From Rhodobacter sp. SGA-6-6 (GTDB lineage: Bacteria > Pseudomonadota > Alphaproteobacteria > Rhodobacterales > Rhodobacteraceae): 64,000 nt of DNA. The notes below the pieces were generated by a model. That model saw only the letters and a list, made by a program, of their open reading frames with translations, had not been told where the DNA came from and did not search any database. Shown in pieces: positions 46,225 to 56,655 of the stretch. The position numbers and the translations under genes were made by a program. The stretch spans positions 124,001 through 188,000 of the forward strand of contig NZ_JAAKGP010000005.1 of NCBI RefSeq assembly GCF_011043545.1, read 5' to 3'. The stretch's first letter is position 1; the number at the start of each line of letters is the position of its first letter.

Positions 46225-47625
46225 TCACTCCTCCGTCGCCTGGGGGTCTTCGGCCGGACCGGGGGTGATGCCGGCGGTGCGGATCGGGCCCTCGCGCAGC
46301 CGGGGGCCGGGCGCGCCGGGCGGGGCGGCCATCATCCGCAGGAGATACCAGATCCCGGCGCCGAAGATGAAGAAATAGACCACCACGAAGGCGGTCAGCG
46401 AGGCCGCCACCGCCTCCGCCGCCAAGGGCGAGCGGCTCTCGGCGGTGCGCATCAGCCCGTAGACGGTGAAGGGCTGGCGGCCGACCTCGGTGGTGATCCA
46501 GCCCGCCAGCACTGCGACGAATCCCGCGGGCCCCATCAGCACCGCGGCCCGGTGCAGCCCGGGCGAGGCGTAGAGCACCCCTTTCCAGCGCGCCCAAAGG
46601 CCCCAGAGCGCCAGCCCCAGCATGGCGAGGCCGAGCGCGACCATGACGCGGAACGACCAGAACACCACCGCCACCGGCGGCTCGTCCGCGTCGGGGATGG
46701 TGTCCAGCCCGGCCAGCGGGCCGTTCAGGTCATGGGTCAGGATCAGGCTCGACAGCTTCGGGATCTCCACCGCGTAATGCACGGTCTTCGCCTGCTGGTC
46801 GGGCCAGCCGATGAGGATCAGCGGCGCACCCTCTGGGTGGCTGTCGAAATGCCCCTCCATCGCCATGACCTTGGCCGGCTGGTGCTCCAGCGTGTTCAGC
46901 CCGTGCAGGTCGCCGGCGACGATCTGCAGCGGCGCCACCGCCGCCAGCATCCCCATCGCCATCGAGAACATCCGCCGCACCGCCGGGTTGTCGTTGCGCT
47001 CCTTCAAGAGGTGCCAGCCGCCGGCGGCGCCGACCACCAGCGCGGTGGTCAGGTAGGCGGCCAGCACCATGTGCACCAGCCGGTAGGGGAAGGAGGGGTT
47101 GAAGACGATCTCAAGCCAGTCGACCGGCACGAACTGGCCGTTTTCGGCGACGGCAAAGCCCGCCGGCGTGTGCATCCAGCTGTTCGCCGCCAGAATCCAG
47201 GTCGCCGAGACCAGGGTGCCGACCGCGACCAGCACCGTGGCCAGCATGTGCAGCCCGTCGCCGACCCGGGCGCGGCCGAACAGCATGATGCCCAGGAAGC
47301 CGGCCTCCAGGAAGAAGGCGGTCAGCACCTCGTAGGCCATCAGCGGCCCGATCACCGGCCCGGCCCGGTCGGAGAACACCGACCAGTTGGTGCCGAACTG
47401 GTAGGACATCACGATGCCGGAGACGACGCCCATGCCGAAGGCGACGGCGAAGATCTTCTTCCAGTGGTCGAAGAGCACCAGGTAGCTGCGGTCGCCGCTG
47501 CGCAGCCAGAGCGCGTTCAGGACGGCCAGATAGCTGGCCAGCCCGATCGAGAAGGCCGGGAAGACGATGTGGAAGGACACCGTGAAGGCGAACTGCAGCC
47601 TCGCCAGCATTTCGGCCGAATACAT
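46225..47625 (-). CDS. cioA: Cytochrome bd-type (cyanide-insensitive) quinol oxidase subunit I
   Basis: 466-residue CydA/CioA protein carrying the haems. MYSAEMLARLQFAFTVSFHI has the N-terminal histidine haem ligand; ILAANSWMHTPAGF and ILIGWPDQQAKTVHYAVEIP flank a short Q-loop, and GWITTEVGRQPFTVYGLMRT is the GRQP quinol motif (F in place of the usual W). The short Q-loop and DUF2474 partner indicate the CIO branch, which lowers oxygen tension without proton pumping. A consensus-like EcfG promoter 31 bp upstream places it under general stress control, divergent from a DUF892 gene. Confidence 0.93.
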   Translation of the reverse strand: MYSAEMLARLQFAFTVSFHIVFPAFSIGLASYLAVLNALWLRSGDRSYLVLFDHWKKIFAVAFGMGVVSGIVMSYQFGTNWSVFSDRAGPVIGPLMAYEVLTAFFLEAGFLGIMLFGRARVGDGLHMLATVLVAVGTLVSATWILAANSWMHTPAGFAVAENGQFVPVDWLEIVFNPSFPYRLVHMVLAAYLTTALVVGAAGGWHLLKERNDNPAVRRMFSMAMGMLAAVAPLQIVAGDLHGLNTLEHQPAKVMAMEGHFDSHPEGAPLILIGWPDQQAKTVHYAVEIPKLSSLILTHDLNGPLAGLDTIPDADEPPVAVVFWSFRVMVALGLAMLGLALWGLWARWKGVLYASPGLHRAAVLMGPAGFVAVLAGWITTEVGRQPFTVYGLMRTAESRSPLAAEAVAASLTAFVVVYFFIFGAGIWYLLRMMAAPPGAPGPRLREGPIRTAGITPGPAEDPQATEE

Positions 47626-47655
47626 CTTCCGCCCCCCGCGGCCGTATCGGGGGAC

Positions 47656-47680
47656 AACGGGGCGGGGCGGCAAAGGTTCC
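47656..47680 (-). promoter_or_regulatory. EcfG-type promoter for cioAB
   Basis: Minus strand GGAAC (47680-47676), 16 nt, CGTT (47659-47656), 31 bp before cioA. Its -35 is 6 bp from the -35 of the divergent promoter at 47687. Confidence 0.68.
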
Positions 47681-47686
47681 GCCCTT

Positions 47687-47711
47687 GGAACAATCCCCGG
47701 CCCCGTCCGTT
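47687..47711 (+). promoter_or_regulatory. EcfG-type promoter for DUF892 gene
   Basis: GGAAC (47687-47691), 16 nt, CGTT (47708-47711), perfect match; start codon 33 bp downstream. Confidence 0.72.
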
Positions 47712-47743
47712 CAGGCCGGGACCCAAGAGGAAAGGACGGAACG

Positions 47744-48250
47744 ATGGAAGAGACCCGCGAGCACTACCTGGCCTGGCTGCGCGATGCCCATGCCATGGAG
47801 GAACAGGCCCTGACGATGATGCGCGGGATGCGGTCGCGCCTGGAGAACTATCCCGATCTCAGCGCCCGCATCGACCGCCACATCGCCGAGACCGAGGGCC
47901 AGGCCGAGGACCTGCGCCGGCTCTTGGAGGGGCAGGACACCGGCAGCTCGGTGATGAAGGACGCTATGGCGCGGATGACCGCCACCGGCCAGGCGCTGAG
48001 CGGGATGTTCGTCGGCGACGAGGTGGTGAAGGGCAGCATGGCCAGCTACACCTTCGAGCATATGGAGATCGCCGCCTACAAGGTGCTGATCGCGGCGGCG
48101 AAGCAGCTGGGCGAGACCGGCGCGGTGGCGGTGTTCGAAAGGATCCTGGTGCAGGAGCAGGACATGGCCGACTGGCTGTTCGACCACCTCGACCAGACCA
48201 CGCAGATCTTCCTGGCGCGGGACGAGGCGAATTTGCAGGCGAAAAGGTAG
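47744..48250 (+). CDS. DUF892 (YciE-like) ferritin-like protein A
   Basis: 168-residue four-helix ferritin-like protein. HYLAWLRDAHAMEEQALTMM carries the E/H metal ligands of helix A/B; FEHMEIAAYKVLIAAAKQLG and FERILVQEQDMADWLFDHL carry those of helices C/D. DUF892 proteins bind di-iron and are induced by stress; the biochemical role is unknown. It is a close paralogue of the protein at 61482. Expression from a consensus EcfG promoter; followed by repeat copy 5. Confidence 0.88.
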   Translation: MEETREHYLAWLRDAHAMEEQALTMMRGMRSRLENYPDLSARIDRHIAETEGQAEDLRRLLEGQDTGSSVMKDAMARMTATGQALSGMFVGDEVVKGSMASYTFEHMEIAAYKVLIAAAKQLGETGAVAVFERILVQEQDMADWLFDHLDQTTQIFLARDEANLQAKR

Positions 48251-48271
48251 GGGCAGGGAACTGCTCCGCTG

Positions 48272-48486
48272 CCTTGGCGAAGGCGCGTGCCTTCGCCACA
48301 GCGCAACGGCTCACCTTGTCCCGGCCGGGACCATAAGTCCCGGCCAGCGCCCGCCCCGCCCTCGGCGGGCGCTTCTCGCCCGCCGGGTCGGGCGCTGGCC
48401 TCTCGGGGTTATGTGCTGCCACCGTCTCCGGGTGCAACCGCCGCGAGCGGGCGGGGGCGAGGCAGTGCCTCGCCTGTTCCCGCCCG
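48272..48486 (-). repeat. Four-hairpin intergenic element, copy 5
   Basis: Same orientation as copies 2, 3 and 6, beginning 22 nt after a stop codon and lying before the 3-methyladenine glycosylase gene. Second hairpin is the GGGAC/GTCCC type. Confidence 0.88.
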
Positions 48487-48564
48487 GTAGAGCGCCGTTT
48501 CATGCCTGATATGATCGCAAGGCCCCGGGTTGCACCGGGCCGCCATCTTCGTCACTCTACCCCC

Positions 48565-49122
48565 ATGCCACCCTTCCTCCCGCCCTTCGACCCGGAGCTT
48601 CCGGCCGCTGACCTTGCCCGCGCCCTGATCGGGGCGGAACTCGTGGTCCGCGGCGCCGGCGGCATCGTGGTCGAGACCGAGGCCTATGCCGCCGACGACC
48701 CGGCCTCGCACAGCTTCCGCGGCCCGACGCCGCGCAACGCCGCGATGTTCGGCCCGGCCGGGCACGCCTATGTCTACCGCTCCTACGGGCTGCATCTCTG
48801 CCTCAACGTGGTCGGGCGGCCCGGGGAGGCGGTGCTGATCCGGGCGCTTTCCCCCTCGGTCGGGGTTGAGACCATGCGGCAGCGGCGCCCCGTCGGCCCG
48901 CTCTGCGCCGGGCCGGGGCGGCTGGGGCAGGCGCTGGACATCCGGCTGACGGACAGCGGCCGCCCCTTCGACGGCAGCGAGCTGGCCCTGCGCCCCGCCC
49001 CGATGCCGCCCGGCCGCATCCTGACCGGCCCGCGCATCGGCATCTCGCGGGCCACCGAACTGCCCTGGCGCTTCGGCCTTGCCGGGTCGCCCGACCTCAG
49101 CCGCGGCTTTCCCGGCAGCTGA
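48565..49122 (+). CDS. 3-methyladenine DNA glycosylase (AAG/MPG family)
   Basis: 185-residue alkyladenine DNA glycosylase, removing alkylated and deaminated purines. DLARALIGAELVVRG, VVETEAYAADDPASHSFRGP (catalytic Glu and following Tyr), AMFGPAGHAYVYRSYGLHLC and CAGPGRLGQALDI are all diagnostic of the MPG family. The start at 48565 is chosen for alignment with the family; no strong ribosome site is seen. No EcfG-type promoter was recognised directly upstream. Confidence 0.92.
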   Translation: MPPFLPPFDPELPAADLARALIGAELVVRGAGGIVVETEAYAADDPASHSFRGPTPRNAAMFGPAGHAYVYRSYGLHLCLNVVGRPGEAVLIRALSPSVGVETMRQRRPVGPLCAGPGRLGQALDIRLTDSGRPFDGSELALRPAPMPPGRILTGPRIGISRATELPWRFGLAGSPDLSRGFPGS

Positions 49123-49154
49123 CCGGCGAGGCTCTGCCGGTTCCGCCGGGGCCG

Positions 49155-49180
49155 GGAACAATTCCCCGGCGCGGGAATTG
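49155..49180 (+). promoter_or_regulatory. EcfG-type promoter (weak -10) for glgC-glgX-treZ operon
   Basis: GGAAC (49155-49159) with AATTG (49176-49180) after 16 nt. The bases after the -35 (AATTCCCC) are the same as in the promoter at 35636, but the -10 is poor. Confidence 0.48.
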
Positions 49181-49209
49181 ATCCGGGCAGGTGCAACCAG
49201 AGGTCTGCC

Positions 49210-50325
49210 ATGCCCGATACCCTTCTCCCTTCCCCGACCACCTTCTGCGTGCTGCTGGCCGGGGGCAAGGGAACACGTCTGCACGAACTGACCCATGCGG
49301 AATCGAAGCCCGCGCTGCCCTTCGCCGGCGGCCGGCTGGTCGATTTCGCGCTGGAGAACGCCGCCCGCTCCGGCCTGCCGCAGGTGATGGCCGCGACGCA
49401 ATACCAAGGCGAGGGGCTGGCCAGCTACCTGCAGCGCCATTGGGCGGGCCGGTTCCGGCAGGGGGTGCAGATCCGCGACGGCCGGCGGCTGACCCCGCGC
49501 GGCTATCTCGGCACCGCCGACGCGCTGCGGGCGAACCTGGCCGAGATTGGGGCCAGCGGGGCGGAGCTGGTGCTGGTGCTCTCGGCCGACCACGTCTACC
49601 GGATGGACTACCGCGCGATGATCGCCGACCACCTGGCCTCGGGGCGCAGCGTGACGGTGGCCGCCGATACCGTGTCGGTCGACCGCGCCTCGGCCTTCGG
49701 GGTGTTGTCGGTGGACCGGCAGGGCGGCATCACCGCCTTCGCCGAGAAGCCGGCGTGGCCGGTGCCGATGCCGGGCGATCCCGGCCGCGCCCTGATCAGC
49801 ATGGGCGTCTATGTTTTCGACCGGCGCTGGCTGGAGCAGGCGCTGGCCGACCCGGATTGCAACGACTTCGGCCACGACATCCTGCCGATGGCGGTGACCG
49901 AAGGCGCGGCGCAGGTCCACCGCCCGGCGGAAGCGGATTTCTACTGGCGCGACGTGGGCACGCTGGACGGCTACCGGCTGGCGCATCTGGACTTCCTGCG
50001 CGACGAGGCGCTGAGACCCTTCCCGCTGGACTGGCGCACTCCGCCGCAGGCGCGGCTGGCCGCCGCCCGCGGCACCGTGCTGCTGCCGGGCGCCACCCTC
50101 GGCGCGGGGGTGCGGCTCAGCCGCTGCATCGTCGCCCCCGGCGCGCATGTGCCGGACGGCCTGACCGCCGGCCGCGACCCGGAGGAGGATGCCCGCTGGT
50201 TCCGCATCACCCCCGGCGGCACCGTGCTGATCACCGCCGCCATGGCCGACCGCTGGCGTGCGGCCCATGCCCGGCGGCGGGCGGTGGTGGTCTGGCGGCC
50301 CTGTCCCGGCCTGCAGGAGGCCTGA
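49210..50325 (+). CDS. glgC: Glucose-1-phosphate adenylyltransferase-like (ADP-glucose pyrophosphorylase)
   Basis: 371-residue nucleotidyltransferase making ADP-glucose for glycogen. CVLLAGGKGTRLHELTHAES has the intact phosphate-binding GGxGTRL; PALPFAGGRLVDFALEN, LVLVLSADHVYRMDYRAMI, GITAFAEKP (catalytic Lys) and YWRDVGTLDGYRLAHLDFL complete the catalytic set. The C-terminal beta-helix (LPGATLGAGVRLSRCIVAPG) is shorter than in the 420-residue housekeeping enzymes. First gene of an operon with glgX, a cysteine hydrolase and treZ, behind an EcfG-type promoter. Another sugar nucleotide as substrate cannot be excluded. Confidence 0.82.
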   Translation: MPDTLLPSPTTFCVLLAGGKGTRLHELTHAESKPALPFAGGRLVDFALENAARSGLPQVMAATQYQGEGLASYLQRHWAGRFRQGVQIRDGRRLTPRGYLGTADALRANLAEIGASGAELVLVLSADHVYRMDYRAMIADHLASGRSVTVAADTVSVDRASAFGVLSVDRQGGITAFAEKPAWPVPMPGDPGRALISMGVYVFDRRWLEQALADPDCNDFGHDILPMAVTEGAAQVHRPAEADFYWRDVGTLDGYRLAHLDFLRDEALRPFPLDWRTPPQARLAAARGTVLLPGATLGAGVRLSRCIVAPGAHVPDGLTAGRDPEEDARWFRITPGGTVLITAAMADRWRAAHARRRAVVVWRPCPGLQEA

Positions 50326-50326
50326 G

Positions 50327-52372
<2,046 letters not shown>

Positions 52373-52393
52373 CCGCCGCGAAGGGGGAAGACC

Positions 52394-53008
52394 ATGGCCA
52401 AGCCCGGATTGATCCACGGCCCGCTGAGGCCGGATGCCGTGCATCTCTGCGTCGACATGCAGCGCCTCTTCGCCGAGGGCTCGCCCTGGGAGGTGCCCTG
52501 GCTGGCCCGCATCCTGCCCGCGGTCGAGGCGGTCTGCGCCCATCGGCCGGACCGCACCGTCTTCACCCGCTTCATCCCTCCGGCCACGCCCGGGGAAGCC
52601 GGCGGCAGCTGGCGGCTCTACTGGCGCAAGTGGGAGGAGATGACGCTGAAGGCCAAGGGCGGCGGGATGGTCGGGCTGGTGCCAGCGCTGGACCGCTTCG
52701 CGCCGCCGGCGCGGGTGGTGGACAAGAAGGTCTATTCCCCCTGGCTGGACCCGGCGCTGGATGCCGCGCTGCGCGAGATGGGCACCGACACCCTGATCGT
52801 CACCGGCGGCGAGACCGATGTCTGCGTGCTGGCCACCGCGCTTGGCGCCATCGACCGGGGGTTCCGGCTGGTCATGGTGACCGATGCGCTGTGCAGTTCC
52901 TCCGACCGCACCCACGACGACCTGATGGAGGTCTACCTGCACCGCTTCTCGGTCCAGATCGAGACCGCCGAGACCGAAGAGGTGCTGGCGGCCTGGGGGC
53001 GGGCATGA
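52394..53008 (+). CDS. Isochorismatase-like cysteine hydrolase
   Basis: 204-residue protein of the isochorismatase superfamily. Catalytic Asp lies in AVHLCVDMQRLFAEGSPWEV, Lys in VVDKKVYSPWLDP, and Cys in VTGGETDVCVLATALGAID. Family members act on amides, nicotinamide or related compounds; substrate unknown. Its position between glgX and treZ (ATGA overlap with treZ) shows co-expression with trehalose genes, though no biochemical link is evident. Confidence 0.85.
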   Translation: MAKPGLIHGPLRPDAVHLCVDMQRLFAEGSPWEVPWLARILPAVEAVCAHRPDRTVFTRFIPPATPGEAGGSWRLYWRKWEEMTLKAKGGGMVGLVPALDRFAPPARVVDKKVYSPWLDPALDAALREMGTDTLIVTGGETDVCVLATALGAIDRGFRLVMVTDALCSSSDRTHDDLMEVYLHRFSVQIETAETEEVLAAWGRA

Positions 53009-54843
53009 TTCCGGCTCCGCCCTCGCCGCAGGCCCGCCGCCACCGGATGCGCTTCGGCGCCGAGGTCCACGACGGCGGCACCCGCTTCCGCCTCTGGGCG
53101 CCGAAATGCCGCCGGGTCCGGCTGCAGGTCGAGGCGCAGGTGCCGCTGACGATGGAGCGCGACGACGAGGGCTGGCATTGGACCGATGTCGAAGGCGTGG
53201 GGGCCGGTGCGCGCTATGCCTTCCTGTTGCCGCGCGGCAAGAAGCCCTTCGCCGATCCCGCCTCGCGCTTCCAGCCCGAGGGGCTGGAGGGGCCGAGCGA
53301 GGTGATCGACCCCGCCGCCTACCGCTGGCGCCACCGTGACTGGCGCGGCCGGCCCTGGGAAGAGGCGGTGATCTACGAAATCCACCCCGGCGCCTTCACG
53401 CAGGAGGGCAGCTGGTCGGCGGCGGCGAAGCGGCTGGACCACCTTGCCGCGCTCGGCGTCACCGCGGTGCAGCTGATGCCGCTGGCGCAATGCTACGGCG
53501 ACTTCAACTGGGGCTACGACGGCGCGCTGTGGTTCGCGCCCTTTGCCGCCTACGGCCGGCCCGAGGCGCTGAAGGCTTTCGTCGACGCCGCCCATGGCCG
53601 CGGGATCATGGTCTTCCTCGATGTGGTCTACAACCATTTCGGCCCGGTCGGGAACATCCTGCCGCAGCTGGCGCCGATCTTCACCGCGCGCCACCGCAGC
53701 CCCTGGGGCCAGGCGATCAACTTCGACGGCCGCGGCTCGGCGGTGGTGCGGGAATTCGTGGTGGAGAACGCGCTTTACTGGCTGACCGAGTTCAATCTGG
53801 ACGGGCTGCGCTTCGATGCCACCCATGTCTATGCCGACGACAGCAACACCCATATCCTGGAACTGCTGGCGGCGCGGCTGCGCGCGGCCGATCCGCTGCG
53901 GCATGTCCACCTGATCGCCGAGAATTCCGAGAACCGCGAGCGGTGGATCCGCCGCGACGCGCTGCTGCGCCCGGTGCATTGCACCGCGCAATGGAACGAC
54001 GACCTGCACCATGTCCTCCACGCCGCGGCGACCGGCGAGACCGGCGGCTACTACGCCGATTACGACAAGGGGACCCCGGCCTTCGAGAAGCTGGGCCGCG
54101 CGCTGGCCGAGGGCTTCGCCTATCAGGGCGAGGTCAAGCCGCACGAGGGCGGGCGGCGGGGCGAGCCGTCCGAGGGGCTGCCGCCGACGGCCTTCGTGGC
54201 CTATGTGCAGAACCACGACCAGATCGGCAACCGGGTGCGCGGCGACCGCATCCACACCCTCGCCCCGCCCGCGGCGGTGGAGGCCTTCGCAGCGGTCTGC
54301 CTGCTGTCGCCGCAGATTCCGCTGATCTTCATGGGCGAGGACTTCCGAGCCTCCACCCCGTTCCCCTTCTTCTCGGCCATGCCCGAGGAGATGCGGGAGC
54401 AGACCCTGAAGGGCCGGCGGGAGGAGTTGCGCAAGACCCCCGAACCGCACGAAGCCGGCAAGCCCGACGAGGAGGAAACCCCCGATCCCACCCGGCGCGA
54501 GACCTTCCTGTCGGCGAAACTGGACTGGCGCGAAGTGGTGCGGGCCGAGGGGCAGGCGGCGCTGCGGCTCTACCGCGCGCTCCTCGACCTGCGGCGGCAC
54601 GAGATCGTGCCGCGGCTGGCGGGGATGGGGGGGTTCGCCGGCTCCTACCGGCGGCTGGGAAAGGATGCGGTCGCTGTCAGCTGGCGGATGGGCGACGGCG
54701 CGCTTTTGCACCTGCGGCTGAACATGAACGACCGGCCGCAGGACGGCGCGGGGGATTGCCCCGGCCGCCGGCTGTGGCTGAGCGGTGCGGTGGAGGGCGG
54801 CCGGATGGCGCCCTGGACCGTGCTCTGGATGCTGGAGAGCTGA
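53005..54843 (+). CDS. treZ: Malto-oligosyltrehalose trehalohydrolase
   Basis: 612-residue GH13 enzyme releasing trehalose from maltooligosyl-trehalose. N-terminal CBM48-type domain (FGAEVHDGGTRFRLWAPKCR), barrel motifs IYEIHPGAFTQEGSWSAAAK and LDVVYNHFGPVGNIL, nucleophile in DGLRFDATHVYADD, acid in HLIAENSENRERW, and stabiliser in VQNHDQIGNRVRGDR. The insertion NDDLHHVLHAAATGE is characteristic of TreZ rather than glycogen branching enzyme. The partner TreY (malto-oligosyltrehalose synthase) is not in the window. ATG overlaps the previous stop. Confidence 0.92.
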   Translation: MIPAPPSPQARRHRMRFGAEVHDGGTRFRLWAPKCRRVRLQVEAQVPLTMERDDEGWHWTDVEGVGAGARYAFLLPRGKKPFADPASRFQPEGLEGPSEVIDPAAYRWRHRDWRGRPWEEAVIYEIHPGAFTQEGSWSAAAKRLDHLAALGVTAVQLMPLAQCYGDFNWGYDGALWFAPFAAYGRPEALKAFVDAAHGRGIMVFLDVVYNHFGPVGNILPQLAPIFTARHRSPWGQAINFDGRGSAVVREFVVENALYWLTEFNLDGLRFDATHVYADDSNTHILELLAARLRAADPLRHVHLIAENSENRERWIRRDALLRPVHCTAQWNDDLHHVLHAAATGETGGYYADYDKGTPAFEKLGRALAEGFAYQGEVKPHEGGRRGEPSEGLPPTAFVAYVQNHDQIGNRVRGDRIHTLAPPAAVEAFAAVCLLSPQIPLIFMGEDFRASTPFPFFSAMPEEMREQTLKGRREELRKTPEPHEAGKPDEEETPDPTRRETFLSAKLDWREVVRAEGQAALRLYRALLDLRRHEIVPRLAGMGGFAGSYRRLGKDAVAVSWRMGDGALLHLRLNMNDRPQDGAGDCPGRRLWLSGAVEGGRMAPWTVLWMLES

Positions 54844-55800
54844 TCAGCCCAAGGCCGGCAGCACCTTTTCCCCGAAGGTCTCGATGAAGGCCCGCTGGTT
54901 GCGGCCGACGCAATGCAGGTGCACCACGTCGCCAAGCGCGCAGAGCGCGGCGATGCGGTCGCGGTGCCAGCCGGGATCGGCCGAGATCGCGACGCAGGCC
55001 CGCATCGCCGGTTCGGAGACCAGCCCGCCGATGCGGTCGAAATCGGCCGGGCGGCGCAGGTCCCAGTTCGCCTCGCCCCCCGCCACCACCGGCGCCCACT
55101 GGTCCATCGCCAGCGCCAGCGCCTCGGATTCCTCCGCGGCCCAGGACAGCGAGTGCTGGATATGGACCGGCTTGCCTTCGCCGCCGCCATCGCGGAACGC
55201 CTCCACCACCCGGGAGACATCCTCGGGCCGGCCGCCGGTGGTCAGCAGCCCGTCGGCCCATCCGGCCACCTCCCGCGCCGTCTCGGGGCTGACGGCGGCG
55301 CCGTAAAGCGGCACCGGATCGGCGGGAAGGGTGTAGAGCCGCGCCTCCACCACCGTCACCCGGCCGCGGTGGGTGACGGTCTCGCCATCGAACAGCGCGC
55401 GGATGACGGCGGCGCATTCGCGCAGGCGGGCGTTGCGTTCGGGCTTGTCGGGCCAGTATTCCCCCAGGATCGCCTCGTTGATCGCCTCGCCGCTGCCGAG
55501 CGCCAGCCAGAACCGGCCGGGGAACATCTCGGCCAGCGTCGCTGCGCCCTGCGCCACCAGGGCGGGGTGATAGCGCCAGCCGGGGGCGGTGATCAGGCCG
55601 AAGGGCAGGGCGGTCGCCTGCATCGCGGCGCCGAGCCAGCTCCAGGCGAAGCCGGACTGGCCCTGCCGCGCGCTCCAGGGGTGGAAATGGTCGGAGGACT
55701 TCGCCTCCGCGAACCCGGCTTCCTCGGCCAGGCGGACGAGACCCAGCAGGTCCCCGGGCGAAAACTGTTCGTGCGAGGCGTGATAGCCGATCCGTGGCAA
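54844..55800 (-). CDS. LLM-class flavin-dependent oxidoreductase
   Basis: 318-residue bacterial luciferase-like monooxygenase-family protein. PRIGYHASHEQFSPGDLLGL, SDHFHPW and GFAWSWLGAAMQAT, and ALGSGEAINEAILGEYW are family motifs of the F420/FMN-binding group (TIGR03885-like). The frame is best begun at TTG 55800 (MPRIGYHASHEQ) with AGGGAGA upstream; the nearby ATG at 55805 is out of frame. A minus-strand EcfG-type promoter lies 27-51 bp upstream, divergent from the yciF-like gene. Substrate unknown. Confidence 0.83.
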   Translation of the reverse strand: MPRIGYHASHEQFSPGDLLGLVRLAEEAGFAEAKSSDHFHPWSARQGQSGFAWSWLGAAMQATALPFGLITAPGWRYHPALVAQGAATLAEMFPGRFWLALGSGEAINEAILGEYWPDKPERNARLRECAAVIRALFDGETVTHRGRVTVVEARLYTLPADPVPLYGAAVSPETAREVAGWADGLLTTGGRPEDVSRVVEAFRDGGGEGKPVHIQHSLSWAAEESEALALAMDQWAPVVAGGEANWDLRRPADFDRIGGLVSEPAMRACVAISADPGWHRDRIAALCALGDVVHLHCVGRNQRAFIETFGEKVLPALG

Positions 55801-55826
55801 GGCATTCTCCCTGGCGTTCCGGTCCC

Positions 55827-55851
55827 AACCCGCGGCGGCAGGGGTTGTTCC
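55827..55851 (-). promoter_or_regulatory. EcfG-type promoter for LLM oxidoreductase
   Basis: Minus strand GGAAC (55851-55847), 16 nt, GGTT (55830-55827). The -35 pairs head to head with the divergent one at 55854 in the sequence GTTCCGGGGAAC. Confidence 0.65.
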
Positions 55852-55853
55852 GG

Positions 55854-55878
55854 GGAACAATCGGCCCGCGGCGCGGTT
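55854..55878 (+). promoter_or_regulatory. EcfG-type promoter for yciF-like gene
   Basis: GGAAC (55854-55858), 16 nt, GGTT (55875-55878); start codon 30 bp downstream. Confidence 0.66.
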
Positions 55879-55907
55879 GCGGGAAGGCCAAGTCAAAGGA
55901 GGACGTC

Positions 55908-56405
55908 ATGGCCGAGAAAACCCTGGACACCCTGTTCCACGACACGCTGCGCGACATCTACTATGCCGAGCGCAAGATCCTCTCCGCCCTGCCCAAGATG
56001 GCGCGGGGGGCGCAGGACCCGAAGCTGAAGGAAGCCTTCCAGCTGCACCGCGAGCAGACCGAAGGCCATGTCGAGCGCCTGAACCGGGTGTTCGAGATCA
56101 TCGGCAAGACCCCCCGCGGCAAGACCTGCCCGGCGATCGACGGCATCATCGAGGAAGGCTCGGAAATCCTTGAGGAATACAAGGGCGCCCCGGCGCTGGA
56201 TGCGGGCCTTCTGGCGGCGGCGCAGGCGGTGGAGCATTACGAGATCACCCGCTACGGCACGCTGCGGACCTGGGCGAACCAGCTGGGGCTGAAGGAGGCC
56301 GTCAGCCTGCTGGAGCAGACGCTGGAGGAGGAAAGCCAGACCGACGAGCAGCTGACCCAGCTGGCGCAGACCGCGGTGAACGCGGCGGCCGAGATGGCGG
56401 GGTAG
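55908..56405 (+). CDS. YciF-like DUF892 ferritin-like protein
   Basis: 165-residue YciF-type four-helix protein: TLDTLFHDTLRDIYYAERKI, LPKMARGAQDPKLKEAFQLH, and AVEHYEITRYGTLRTWANQL with the conserved E/H metal ligands, TLEEESQTDEQLTQLAQ at the end. YciF proteins are stress-induced and form dimers with a dinuclear site. AAAGGAGG precedes the ATG at 55908. Controlled by an EcfG-type promoter; followed 19 nt later by repeat copy 6. Confidence 0.92.
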   Translation: MAEKTLDTLFHDTLRDIYYAERKILSALPKMARGAQDPKLKEAFQLHREQTEGHVERLNRVFEIIGKTPRGKTCPAIDGIIEEGSEILEEYKGAPALDAGLLAAAQAVEHYEITRYGTLRTWANQLGLKEAVSLLEQTLEEESQTDEQLTQLAQTAVNAAAEMAG

Positions 56406-56423
56406 GGCGGAACCCGCCCCTGA

Positions 56424-56633
56424 CTGGCGAAGGCCATCGCCTTCGCCACAGTGCAACGCTTCCCCTTATCCCGGCCGGGACCATAAGTCCCGGCCAGCGC
56501 CCGCCCCGCCCTCGGCGGGCGCTTCTCGCCCGCCGGGTCGGGCGCTGGCCTCCCGGGTTATGTGCTGCCACCGTCTCCGGGTGCAACCGCCGCGCACGGG
56601 CGGGGCGAGGCAATGCCTCGCCTTGTCCCGCCC
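56424..56633 (-). repeat. Four-hairpin intergenic element, copy 6
   Basis: Between the convergent yciF-like and DUF421 genes, 19 nt from one stop and 22 nt from the other. First hairpin loop is CATC, second is the GGGAC/GTCCC type, last is GGCGAGGCAATGCCTCGCC. Confidence 0.88.
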
Positions 56634-56655
56634 GACCAAGCGTCGCCTGCTCCCC

